Both the position numbers and the translations under genes were made by a program. From NCBI RefSeq assembly GCF_000154705.2, contig NZ_CM002917.1:3359853-3423852 (forward strand): a stretch of 64,000 nucleotides of DNA. The letters run 5' to 3'. This DNA is from Hoeflea phototrophica DFL-43. GTDB taxonomy: Bacteria > Pseudomonadota > Alphaproteobacteria > Rhizobiales > Rhizobiaceae. Positions 8,385-17,164 of the stretch are shown here, piece by piece. The notes under the pieces are model-generated. The model worked only from the letters and a program-made list of their open reading frames with translations. It searched no databases and was not told the DNA's origin. Positions within the stretch are counted from its first letter, which is position 1; the number at the start of each line of letters is the position of its first letter.

Positions 8385-9371
8385 TCAGCTATGCCCTGTC
8401 ACCGCGCGCGGCTTGTAGGGCGCTTCCAGCGACCGGACCGACGCGGCATCGAGCTTGATGTCCAGCGCACCAATGGCTTCTTCAAGCTGACCCAGCCTGG
8501 TAACCCCGACGATTGGCGAGGTGATGTAGGGCTTGGAAAGAACCCAGGCATAGGCCACCTGCGCCGGCTTGACGCCAAGCTTTGCTGCCACCTTTTCAAC
8601 CCGGTCCAGAAGCGCATAATCCTGTGCCGAACCGAAATAGTCGTGGCTTCGCCCGTCGGTTGCGCCGCGTTTGGTGGTCTGACCGTCCTTGGGCCGGTTG
8701 CCGGCAAGAAAGCCGCGCGCAATCGGCGACCATGGCACCACACCGACACCCTCGGATGCACAATAGGGCATCATCTCGCGCTCTTCCTCACGGTACGCCA
8801 GATTGTAGAAATTCTGCATGGCGATGAATTGCTGGTAGCCCCGCGCCTTCTGCATTTCGCGAAGCTTGGCGAATTGCCAGGCCCACATCGAGGACGCCGC
8901 GATATAGCGCACCTTGCCGCTCTGGATCACCGCTTCCAGCGCGTCGAGCATCTCGTCGAACCCGGTGTCCGGATCCAGCCGGTGGACATAGAGAATGTCG
9001 ACATAATCCATGCCGAGCCGGGCCAGCGACTGGTCGATCTGGTCAAACACGTGCTTGCGGGACAGCCCGCGGTCATTGGGCCGCCCGTCACCCATGGCGA
9101 GCCCGACCTTGGTCGCCACCACGATCTCGTCACGCCGCGCATAGGCCTTCAACGCCTTGCCTGTGATCTTTTCGGAATCGCCGTAATTGTAATGATTGGC
9201 GGTGTCGAAGAAATTGATCCCGCTTTCGATCGCCTTGCGGAAGAAGGGCTGCGCCTCATCCTCGGGCAGCACCCAGGGGTGCGTCGGACCGCCCGGCGTG
9301 CCGAAACTCATGCATCCAAGGCAAAGCCGCGAGACTTTCAGACCCGTTTTCCCCAGCCGAACATGGTCCAT
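8385..9371 (-). CDS. Aldo/keto reductase
   Basis: A 328-residue (beta/alpha)8 oxidoreductase using NADPH to reduce aldehydes or ketones. The catalytic tetrad is visible: Asp56 and Tyr61 in INFFDTANHYNYG, Lys88 in IVVATKVG and His130 in DILYVHRLD. The C-terminal cofactor pocket motif is SPIVGVTRLGQLEEAIGAL. The length and start (MDHVRLGKTGLKVSRLCLG) are exactly those of the YhdN/PdxI-like long-chain AKR group. It lies 59 bp from the MarR gene, which has the same orientation and could be co-transcribed with it, so the two may form a stress-response unit. The substrate is unknown. Confidence 0.9.
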   Translation of the reverse strand: MDHVRLGKTGLKVSRLCLGCMSFGTPGGPTHPWVLPEDEAQPFFRKAIESGINFFDTANHYNYGDSEKITGKALKAYARRDEIVVATKVGLAMGDGRPNDRGLSRKHVFDQIDQSLARLGMDYVDILYVHRLDPDTGFDEMLDALEAVIQSGKVRYIAASSMWAWQFAKLREMQKARGYQQFIAMQNFYNLAYREEEREMMPYCASEGVGVVPWSPIARGFLAGNRPKDGQTTKRGATDGRSHDYFGSAQDYALLDRVEKVAAKLGVKPAQVAYAWVLSKPYITSPIVGVTRLGQLEEAIGALDIKLDAASVRSLEAPYKPRAVTGHS

Positions 9372-9430
9372 GTGTCTCTCCTGTCATATGTGAATTGTGG
9401 CGCGACGATAGAGAGCCGACCCGCACCGGG

Positions 9431-9973
9431 TCAATAGCTCGTCGCCGCGCGCGAAGCCTGGTCGTACTGGCCCGACATCACCCGCATCAGGGCCGCGATC
9501 TCGCTGATCCGCGCCTCGTCGAGTCCCAGTGACTTGATCTGATCGACCAACAGTTTTTCCCGCAGATCGCGGTAGCGCAGGCACAGGTCCGCCCCCTCGC
9601 GGGTGATCCGCGCTGTCTTTTCCTTGCCGCGGCGGCCGGGGGCGACCAGCCCCAGCGTCTGCAGCTTCTTGAGCGCATAGGCCACCACATGGGTGTCCTC
9701 GATGTTGAACATCATGCACAGATCCGCCTGTGTCTTGTCACGCTCCCGGTGATTGACCGCATGCAGGATCTGCACTTCCATGCTCGACAGGCCTTCCCCA
9801 CCCGCAGCCGCCGTGCAGCGGGTGATCCAGCGCTGAAAGGCATTGCTTGCGATCACCAGCGCAAACTCCATTTCCGACAGCGACGGCATCCCGCCATCGG
9901 CCAGATGCGCGGCGGATACAATCGGACCAACCTCATTTTCGGATGGCGTTTTCGGTGGGGTCACAGTTTTCAC
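9431..9973 (-). CDS. MarR-type winged-helix regulator
   Basis: A 180-residue cytoplasmic regulator. The winged helix spans about residues 55-130, with the recognition region DTHVVAYALKKLQTLGLV and wing APGRRGKEKTARITREG, and it is flanked by dimerisation helices at both ends. MarR proteins bind palindromic operators and are released by small phenolic or similar ligands. A near-palindrome lies 10-26 bp upstream of the ATG, so autoregulation is likely. The gene diverges from the 5-oxoprolinase gene at 10149, which makes that enzyme a plausible target; the aldo-keto reductase downstream may be in the same transcript. The family is recognised, but the ligand is not. Confidence 0.85.
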   Translation of the reverse strand: MKTVTPPKTPSENEVGPIVSAAHLADGGMPSLSEMEFALVIASNAFQRWITRCTAAAGGEGLSSMEVQILHAVNHRERDKTQADLCMMFNIEDTHVVAYALKKLQTLGLVAPGRRGKEKTARITREGADLCLRYRDLREKLLVDQIKSLGLDEARISEIAALMRVMSGQYDQASRAATSY

Positions 9974-9982
9974 TCACATTTT

Positions 9983-9999
9983 GTCGATAATTTATTGAC
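9983..9999. promoter_or_regulatory. Candidate MarR operator
   Basis: GTCGATAATTTATTGAC is a near-palindrome: arms GTCgATAA and TTATtGAC match at 7 of 8 pairs around one central base. It sits just upstream of the MarR start codon in an AT-rich stretch between two divergent genes, where MarR-family sites are normally found. No footprint or second copy supports it, so it remains a candidate. Confidence 0.4.
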
Positions 10000-10148
10000 G
10001 TTATGCTGACAATGCGCATTATACGCAGACCAAACCCTTTGTCCATTGCGACAGGATCCATTGCGCCAAGCCAGATCAGACCAGATCAGGCAAGATCGAA
10101 CCGCAGGATCCGCAGCAACGGCCGCAGCAAAGCTTGAAGGAGCAGACC

Positions 10149-13100
10149 ATGACCGAGACCTGGGATTTCTGGATCGACCGTGGCGGCACCTTCACCGATG
10201 TGGTCGGACGGGCACCGGACGGCTCGCTGCACCAGCGCAAGCTTCTGTCGGAAAACCCCGAAGCCTATCCCGATGCCGCCATTCAGGGCATCCGCGATCT
10301 GCTCGGCATCGGCAAGGACACCCCGATCCCCCCGGCCCATGTCGGTCACGTCAAGATGGGCACGACGGTCGCCACCAACGCGCTTCTTGAACGCAAGGGC
10401 GACCGGACGCTGCTGGTCATCACCAAGGGCTTTCGCGACGCGCTGCGCATCGCCTACCAGGCACGGCCGGACATCTTCGCCAAGGAGATCATCCTCCCCG
10501 AACAGCTTTATGAACGCGTCATTGAAGTCAGTGAACGCGTCATGGCCGACGGCAAGGCCGTGCATGGCCCGGACCTTGAAGCCCTCGAGCCCGAACTCGC
10601 CAAGGCTCGCGCCGACGGCATCGATTCGGTCGCGGTGGTGCTGATGCACGCCTGGCAGAACCCGATCCACGAAGCCATTGTCGAAGGTGTCTGCGAACGC
10701 ACGGGCTTTGCCCAGATCTCGGTCAGCCACCAGGTCTCGCCGCTGGCCAAGCTGGTCGGACGCGGCGACACCACCGTGGTCGACGCCTACCTCTCGCCGA
10801 TCCTCAGGCGCTATGTCGACCGCGTCGCCGGTGAACTCGGCGCCACCCCCTCGGGCGAGCCCGGACCGACACTGCAATTCATGATGTCCTCGGGCGGCCT
10901 GACCGCAGCCGACATGTTTCGCGGCAAGGACGCCATCCTCTCAGGCCCTGCAGGCGGCGTCGTCGGCATGGTCGAGACTGCGGCGCTCGCGGGATTTGAC
11001 AAGGTCATCGGCTTTGACATGGGCGGCACCTCCACCGACGTCGCCCATTATGATGGCGACTATGAACGCGCTTTCGACACCGAAGTCGCCGGCGTGCGCA
11101 TCCGTGCCCCGATGATGCGCATCCACACCGTTGCCGCCGGCGGCGGCTCGATCCTGCATGCCGATGGAGGCCGCTTCCGCGCAGGCCCCGACAGCGCCGG
11201 CGCCAATCCAGGCCCCACCTGCTACCGCCGTGGCGGACCGCTGACCGTGACCGACGCCAACGTCATGCTCGGCAAGCTGCAGCCTGACTTCTTCCCCGCC
11301 ATCTTTGGCCCCCACCAGGACAAGCCGCTTGACCGCGACGCCGTTGCGCTGGCCTTCGGTGAGCTCGCCAAGGCGGAAACGGGCAAGTCAGCGGAAGACA
11401 TCGCAGAAGGCTTCATCACCATCGCGGTCGAGAACATGGCCAATGCAATCAAGAAGATCTCGGTCCAGCGCGGCTATGACGTCACCCGCTATTTGCTCAA
11501 TTGCTTCGGCGGCGCCGGTGGTCAGCATGCCTGCCTTGTGGCCGACGCGCTGGGTATGGAATCGATCCTGATCCACCCCTTCTCCGGTCTGCTTTCGGCC
11601 TATGGCATCGGTCTGGCGAGCGTCTTCGCCAGCCGCCAGCAGGCCCTGATCAAGCCGCTGGAAGAAGCAAGCCGCACCGACATCAAGCTGCTCATCGATC
11701 ATCTGTGCAAGGGCGTCTTCGAGGAGCTCGACAGCCAGGGCGTGCCCGACAGCGCCATCAGCTGGCGGCCGATGCTGCAACTGAGATATGACGGCACCGA
11801 CACCACTATTCCCGTGGCCTTTTCCGACTTTAATTTTGAAGCTGCCCGCGCCGAATTCGAAACCGCCCACAAGGCGCAGTTCGGTTTTGTCTATGACAAC
11901 AAGACCGTCATCATCGAGGCGATCTCGGTGGAAGCCATCGACGACCGCCAGGACAACCGCATCGAACCCGAGCATGATATGGTCGACGCCCGGATCGAGG
12001 ACGGCGACACCCGTCCGGTCTATTCCGGAGGCCAGTGGCACGATGCCCGCGTCGTCCGCCGCGACCGCCTGAAGCCCGGCCACCGCCTCAAGGGTCCGGC
12101 GCTGATCATCGAACCCAACCAGACCATCGTCATCGAGCCAGGCTGGGAAGCCGCAATCAACGCCCGCGATCATGTGGTGCTGACCCGCTTTGAAAAGCTC
12201 GAACGCGCGCTCGCAATCGGCGCCGACCAGGCCGACCCGATCCTGCTCGAAGTGTTCAACAACCTGTTCATGTCGATCGCCGAGCAGATGGGCCTGACGC
12301 TGCAGAACACGGCGTACTCGGTCAACATCAAGGAGCGGCTGGATTTCTCCTGCGCCGTCTTCGACCGCACCGGCGCCCTGGTCGCCAACGCCCCGCACAT
12401 GCCGGTGCATCTGGGTTCGATGGACCGCTCGGTGGAAACCATCATCCGGCTCAACAAGGGCGACATCCATCCCGGCGACGTCTTTGCGCTCAATGCCCCT
12501 TACAATGGCGGCACCCATTTGCCCGACATCACCGTCGTCACGCCTGTATTCTCCGATGACGGCAGCGAAATCCTGTTCTGGGCAGCCTCGCGCGGCCACC
12601 ACGCCGATGTCGGCGGCACCGCGCCCGGCTCGATGACGCCGCTTGCCACCACCGTCGACGAGGAAGGCGTGCTGATCGACAATTTCCGCCTGGTCGAGCG
12701 CGGCCGCTTCCGCGAGGACGAGCTGGTTGAGCTTCTCACCAGCCACCCCTACCCGGTGCGCAACGTCACCCAGAATGTCGCCGATCTGAAGGCTCAGATT
12801 GCCGCCAATGAAAAGGGCATGGCGGATCTGAGAAAGATGGTGAATGACTTCGGGCTCGATGTGGTCGAGGCCTATATGGGCCACGTCCAGGACAATGCGG
12901 CCGAAAGCGTCGCGCGGGTGCTCTCCACCCTGTCGGACTGCGAGTACGAATACCCCACCGACACCGGCCAGGTGATCAAGGTGAAGATCTCGGTCGACCG
13001 CGACAAGCGTGAGGCGACCGTTGATTTCACCGGCACTTCCGATGCCATGGAAAACAACTTCAACGCGCCCGAACCGGTGGCCCGCGCCGCCGTGCTCTAT

Positions 13101-13775
13101 TGCTTCCGGGTGATGGTGGAAAAGCCGATCCCGATGAATGCCGGATGCCTGCGTCCGATCAGGATCATCATCCCGGAAGGTTCGATGCTCAAGCCGGCCT
13201 ATCCGCGCGCCGTGGTCGCAGGCAATGTCGAGACCTCGCAGCATGTCACCAACGCCATCTTCGGCGCATTGGGCGCGCTTGCCAACAGCCAGGGCACGAT
13301 GAACAACCTGACCTTCGGCAACGAGAAGTATCAATACTACGAGACAATCTGTTCGGGCTCGCCGGCGGGTTACGAGAATTCCGGCCGGGGCTTCAACGGC
13401 ACCTCCGGGGTCCACACCCACATGACCAACTCACGCCTCACCGACCCGGAAATCCTGGAAATGCGCTTTCCGGTTCAGCTCGAGGATTTCCACATCCGCG
13501 AAGGGTCTGGCGGCAAGGGGCAGTTTACAGCGGGCAACGGCACACGCCGGACCATCCGCTTTCTCGAGCGCATGGATCTCTCGATCCTCTCCTCGCACCG
13601 CAACCGCCCGCCTCTGGGCATCGATGGCGGCGCTTCAGGCGAAGTCGGCAAGACCGAGGTGAGACGCCGCGACGGGACCATTGAAACGCTCAAAGCCTGC
13701 GACCAGACAGTGCTGGAGGCCGGTGACGCAGTTGTCCTGACGACGCCAACGCCAGGGGGTGCGGGCAAGCGCTAG
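10149..13775 (+). CDS. 5-oxoprolinase (ATP-hydrolysing), fused HyuA-HyuB type
   Basis: A 1208-residue single-chain enzyme with the two hydantoinase/oxoprolinase halves joined. The HyuA-like half (about 1-690) starts [20 protein letters not shown] and holds the ATP-grasp-like sugar-kinase fold motifs ([32 protein letters not shown]). The HyuB-like half (about 700-1205) has [25 protein letters not shown] and [20 protein letters not shown]. The fused order and length match 5-oxoprolinase, which converts 5-oxo-L-proline plus ATP to glutamate. Related fused or split enzymes act on hydantoins or acetone/acetophenone, so the exact substrate is inferred. The ATG at 10149 has AAGGAG seven bases upstream, far better than the earlier TTG. 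It is a single gene, divergent from the MarR regulator. Confidence 0.88.
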   Translation: MTETWDFWIDRGGTFTDVVGRAPDGSLHQRKLLSENPEAYPDAAIQGIRDLLGIGKDTPIPPAHVGHVKMGTTVATNALLERKGDRTLLVITKGFRDALRIAYQARPDIFAKEIILPEQLYERVIEVSERVMADGKAVHGPDLEALEPELAKARADGIDSVAVVLMHAWQNPIHEAIVEGVCERTGFAQISVSHQVSPLAKLVGRGDTTVVDAYLSPILRRYVDRVAGELGATPSGEPGPTLQFMMSSGGLTAADMFRGKDAILSGPAGGVVGMVETAALAGFDKVIGFDMGGTSTDVAHYDGDYERAFDTEVAGVRIRAPMMRIHTVAAGGGSILHADGGRFRAGPDSAGANPGPTCYRRGGPLTVTDANVMLGKLQPDFFPAIFGPHQDKPLDRDAVALAFGELAKAETGKSAEDIAEGFITIAVENMANAIKKISVQRGYDVTRYLLNCFGGAGGQHACLVADALGMESILIHPFSGLLSAYGIGLASVFASRQQALIKPLEEASRTDIKLLIDHLCKGVFEELDSQGVPDSAISWRPMLQLRYDGTDTTIPVAFSDFNFEAARAEFETAHKAQFGFVYDNKTVIIEAISVEAIDDRQDNRIEPEHDMVDARIEDGDTRPVYSGGQWHDARVVRRDRLKPGHRLKGPALIIEPNQTIVIEPGWEAAINARDHVVLTRFEKLERALAIGADQADPILLEVFNNLFMSIAEQMGLTLQNTAYSVNIKERLDFSCAVFDRTGALVANAPHMPVHLGSMDRSVETIIRLNKGDIHPGDVFALNAPYNGGTHLPDITVVTPVFSDDGSEILFWAASRGHHADVGGTAPGSMTPLATTVDEEGVLIDNFRLVERGRFREDELVELLTSHPYPVRNVTQNVADLKAQIAANEKGMADLRKMVNDFGLDVVEAYMGHVQDNAAESVARVLSTLSDCEYEYPTDTGQVIKVKISVDRDKREATVDFTGTSDAMENNFNAPEPVARAAVLYCFRVMVEKPIPMNAGCLRPIRIIIPEGSMLKPAYPRAVVAGNVETSQHVTNAIFGALGALANSQGTMNNLTFGNEKYQYYETICSGSPAGYENSGRGFNGTSGVHTHMTNSRLTDPEILEMRFPVQLEDFHIREGSGGKGQFTAGNGTRRTIRFLERMDLSILSSHRNRPPLGIDGGASGEVGKTEVRRRDGTIETLKACDQTVLEAGDAVVLTTPTPGGAGKR

Positions 13776-13861
13776 CAAACACGCCCGAGTCTGGGCCGGC
13801 CAATCAAGCAAAGGCGTGGCCGTTGCAAAACGCCACGGCGGCGGTGCCGCAGCGGTGGCCA

Positions 13862-15448
13862 TCAGCTTGCAAGGCGGACCACAGGGGTTTTGGTTTTCCG
13901 CGACTGGAAGACCGCCGAAGCCTTACGCGCGCTCAACGAAGGGCCGGCAAAACGGCCTTCGACTTCCAACACCCCGGCCGCGATCGCGCTTTCGACATCG
14001 GTGGGTCCGTCGACGCCGGTCAGCGTCACCTGCGTGTTCACCGTTCTCGCCAGTTGAACGAACAGACCAAGCATCACCGCGAACCGCTCCTGACCGGCAA
14101 TTGCCTTTATATGCGCCAGATCGAGCCGCACCCGGTCGACAGGATGCGGCCTCGACATCGCCAGACCTGCAATGCCGGCGGAAAAATCGCTCACGGCGAT
14201 CCTGACGCCGGCGCTTCGCAGGCGCGCAATCGTTGCCATGGCCACCAGATCATCCTCGGGCACTGCGCGGGCCCGGACATCAAGCACCAGACGTTGTGCT
14301 TCCACGCCGGTGTCCTTGAGCAGAGTTTCAACCAAGCAGGAAAACCCGGGATCGGAGAGTTGCGCCTTTGACACCGGCACGATGATTTCGCCGCTGCGGC
14401 CCCAGGATTGCGCCGCAAGCAATGCCTCGGCAAGCATCCATTTGCCGATCATCACAACAAGCCCGCTTTCCTCTGCAACCGGCATGAACTTTGTTGGCGC
14501 GACATCTCCGTGAACCGGATGGGTCCATTTGAGCTTTGCGCTGAATCCGGTCGGCTGCATGGATTGGGCTTCATACACCGGCAAGTACTCGATGCCAAAT
14601 GCCCCCGACGTCAGACCCGACCGCATGTCTGCCTCGAGCTCGCGGCGAAGCCGATAGTCGCTGTCCATGTCTGCGCTAAAGAAAGCGTGGCTCACACCAG
14701 GCGTTTCCTTCGCCCTATAAAGTGCCAGGTCGGCACGCTTGAGCATGTCGGAAAGCACAAAGTCGCCCTGATCGGCACAGGAAATGCCAATGCTCCCGGC
14801 GGTCTCCAACGCACTGTCGGCGCAATCGACCGGCCTGAACACGGTGGCTTCCAGCCCGCGGCAAAACTCGCTGATGGCGGCGTCGCAAGGGGCGTTCTCC
14901 CAAAGCACCAGAAACTCGTCACCGCCAAGCCGGTAGGCCCGCTGCGCTGAATTGCAGGCAACACCAATGCGCAAGCCCAGTGCCTTGAGAACGGTGTCGC
15001 CGACGCCATGCCCCAGCGTGTCATTGATGAATTTGAAACGGTCGAGATCAAACAGCAACAGCGCCAGCCGCGTGCCCGGATCTTTGGTGTCCGCCAAAAG
15101 GATTGCAACATCCTCGCCCAGCGCCCGGCGGTTGCGCAGGCCGGTGAGACTGTCGTGATTGGCGGCCTGACGAAGTGTTTGTGCGGCCGCGCGCTCGCTG
15201 GAGAGTTGCCTGGAAAGGTGCGATTGCATCAGCCCGAACGCCAAGGCCAAAATCAGGGCAAACCCGGTGGGCACACTCAGAAGAGCTATGGAAAACGGAA
15301 AATCCGCGGCGCGCATAACCGCCTGGATCGACGACACACCAGCAAGACTCTCCCCGGCGTACAACGCCAGAGCTGTCAAAAGTCCAATTGCCAAACCAGC
15401 GAACGCATATCGCCGAAATCTGTTTGGCAGGTAAGGATTCAGCATCAT
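13862..15448 (-). CDS. Membrane GGDEF protein with degenerate EAL domain
   Basis: A 528-residue protein with two N-terminal membrane helices (about 13-32 and 52-75), an intact GGDEF domain (GGDEF at 175-179, preceded by FDLDRFKFINDTLGHGVGD) and a C-terminal EAL-like domain. No RxxD inhibitory site precedes GGDEF. The EAL domain has lost its catalytic residues: GFEALLRW is GFSAKLKW, the VNLS Asn is Pro (VPVS), LEITE is LDVRA, DDFGTG is SDFSAG, and the AEGVET Glu is gone (LTGVDGP). It is therefore predicted to make c-di-GMP but not degrade it, with the EAL fold kept for binding or regulation. The ATG at 15448 has AGGAG eight bases upstream. It is a monocistronic unit. Confidence 0.88.
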   Translation of the reverse strand: MMLNPYLPNRFRRYAFAGLAIGLLTALALYAGESLAGVSSIQAVMRAADFPFSIALLSVPTGFALILALAFGLMQSHLSRQLSSERAAAQTLRQAANHDSLTGLRNRRALGEDVAILLADTKDPGTRLALLLFDLDRFKFINDTLGHGVGDTVLKALGLRIGVACNSAQRAYRLGGDEFLVLWENAPCDAAISEFCRGLEATVFRPVDCADSALETAGSIGISCADQGDFVLSDMLKRADLALYRAKETPGVSHAFFSADMDSDYRLRRELEADMRSGLTSGAFGIEYLPVYEAQSMQPTGFSAKLKWTHPVHGDVAPTKFMPVAEESGLVVMIGKWMLAEALLAAQSWGRSGEIIVPVSKAQLSDPGFSCLVETLLKDTGVEAQRLVLDVRARAVPEDDLVAMATIARLRSAGVRIAVSDFSAGIAGLAMSRPHPVDRVRLDLAHIKAIAGQERFAVMLGLFVQLARTVNTQVTLTGVDGPTDVESAIAAGVLEVEGRFAGPSLSARKASAVFQSRKTKTPVVRLAS

Positions 15449-15696
15449 GCTAAATACTCCTGTTCTGCAACTTCACCTTGCCGCATCAGCATTTAACAAA
15501 TAGTGACCGACAGAATTTGTGGTAAACATATGTTTTATAGTGTTTTTCAAAATTTAAGCTTTTGCCGCTAAATTCGGGTCGCATCCATCCTCCCGGTGCC
15601 CCGCATCCTGTCTGCGACAATGCAGCGGGATTCACGCACGGGAGCGAACCGTGTAGCACCGTGATGAAACCCGTTGATTCGCCCAAAGGCACAATC

Positions 15697-16614
15697 ATGC
15701 CCCGCCTCCACCAGTTTGCCGCCAGTCTGAAACGCCTTTTTGCGCCCATGCGTTTAGGCCGCCCGCAAGGTGCTGCCACTGCAGCAATGCTGCTTGGCGC
15801 GGCTCTCGCGCTAAGTGGCTGCAACTCATCGAGCCTGACCGATGGTCTGCAACCCATTGGAAACGAAACCCGCAAACCGGCAAGCACCCCCGCCCGCCCA
15901 GACGTGAAAAAGCTCGATCCCCCTGGCCCCCTGCGCTTTGGCGATCACAAGCCGGTCGATTTCGGCAAGCGCCATCCCGACCTCTACCCCGTCCACGGCA
16001 TTGATGTCTCGAAATGGCAAGGCGACATCGACTGGAATGCGGTCAAACGCGCCGGCGTTGCCTTTGCCTTCATCAAGTCCACCGAAGGCGGCGACCACAA
16101 TGACAGCCGCTTCAATGAATATTGGCGGCAGGCGCGCGCAGTCGGCATCCCCCACGCGCCCTATCACTTCTATTATTTCTGCCGCCCGGCGCGCGAGCAG
16201 GCCGAATGGTTCATCGCAAATGTGCCGCGGGCCTCAGTCCAGATGCCCCCCGTTCTCGATGTCGAGTGGAACCACGCCTCCAAGACCTGCACCACGCGCC
16301 CCGACCCGGCAACGGTCCGCGCCGAGATGAAAATCTGGATGGACATGGTCGCCCGCCATTACGGCAAGCGCCCGATCATCTACACTCCGGTCGATTTTCA
16401 CCGCGAGAATCTCGACGGCCATTTCAAGGGCTACCAGTTCTGGCTCCGCTCGGTCGCCGCCCACCCCCAGGACATCTATCCCGACCACCCCTGGACCTTC
16501 TGGCAATACACCGGCACCGGCATGATGGACGGCATCAAGGGCCACACCGACATCAACGCCTTTGCCGGAAGCAAAAAACAATGGCAGGACTGGCTGCGGA
16601 AATACGCGCGCTGA
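15697..16614 (+). CDS. GH25-type lysozyme lipoprotein
   Basis: A muramidase of about 305 residues. The N-terminus has basic residues, then a hydrophobic stretch ending in the lipobox LALSGC, a Pro-rich linker and a glycoside hydrolase 25 domain. The GH25 catalytic signatures are GIDVSKWQGDIDW (Asp), FAFIKSTEGGD and LDVEWNH (the DxE pair), and late motifs are FWQYTGTG and DINAFAG. It hydrolyses the beta-1,4 bond between MurNAc and GlcNAc, probably as a membrane-anchored periplasmic or outer-membrane lipoprotein. The start is uncertain: 15697 has AAAGG upstream at good distance; 15664 and 15748 are alternatives. A self-encoded lysozyme lipoprotein of this type is common in Rhizobiales. Confidence 0.85.
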   Translation: MPRLHQFAASLKRLFAPMRLGRPQGAATAAMLLGAALALSGCNSSSLTDGLQPIGNETRKPASTPARPDVKKLDPPGPLRFGDHKPVDFGKRHPDLYPVHGIDVSKWQGDIDWNAVKRAGVAFAFIKSTEGGDHNDSRFNEYWRQARAVGIPHAPYHFYYFCRPAREQAEWFIANVPRASVQMPPVLDVEWNHASKTCTTRPDPATVRAEMKIWMDMVARHYGKRPIIYTPVDFHRENLDGHFKGYQFWLRSVAAHPQDIYPDHPWTFWQYTGTGMMDGIKGHTDINAFAGSKKQWQDWLRKYAR

Positions 16615-16786
16615 CGGACATGGTCTGCGTCACCACCGGACCGGACGTGTAAAGTGGTCAATCCGGCGAGCCGCGAGCCGGCCAGGGATCCAATCCAACA
16701 GCTGGCCATCTGCCGCAAACAAGGCCGGAGCGGGACAGCAGAGTGGTTACGTTGAAGCACCACCGCAGCGCGGTGGACAAATGGCT

Positions 16787-17161
16787 CTAGTCCGCATTCA
16801 GGATTGACCTGACCAACGCCAGATATCCGGCTTTGCTGTCGGGTTTGACATGGTAGTCGGTGCAGCCAAGTTCCAAGGCACGCTTCTTGTCATCGATGTG
16901 GTCTGATGTTGAAACGACATGAATTTTGGGTTTGGGCTCCAACCCTTCCGACGCAACGGCCCGCAATACCCCAAAGCCATCGACACCGGGCATCCAAAGG
17001 TCCAGAAACGTATGATCCGGATTCAGACTGCTGATCATCTCGACCGCAGTCTCGCCACTGTCCAGTTCATGGATTACGACATCATCACAGATCGATTTGA
17101 TCGTCCGGTTGAGAGTAAAGCGGTCAAGTTCATCGTCATCGATCACCAGGATAGTCTTCAT
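16787..17161 (-). CDS. Single-domain response regulator (Rcp1-like)
   Basis: A 124-residue receiver with no output domain. The acidic pocket is DDDELDR, the phosphoacceptor is Asp54 in HTFLDLWMPGVDGFG, and Thr/Ser and Lys are found in VVSTSD and YHVKPDS. It begins 3 bp after the stop codon of the GAF-PAS histidine kinase and is surely co-expressed with it. Such Rcp1-like receivers pass phosphate to other proteins or act by direct contact rather than by binding DNA. The partner may be outside the window, or could involve the LuxR/receiver pair that diverges from this operon at 20005. Confidence 0.9.
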   Translation of the reverse strand: MKTILVIDDDELDRFTLNRTIKSICDDVVIHELDSGETAVEMISSLNPDHTFLDLWMPGVDGFGVLRAVASEGLEPKPKIHVVSTSDHIDDKKRALELGCTDYHVKPDSKAGYLALVRSILNAD

Positions 17162-17164
17162 CGG

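Noticed and set aside
11388..13421. Long minus-strand frame (677 codons) inside the oxoprolinase gene
   Set aside because: It mirrors a highly conserved sense gene, and its product has the Gly/Asp/Val/Arg bias of a GC-rich antisense frame with no domain.
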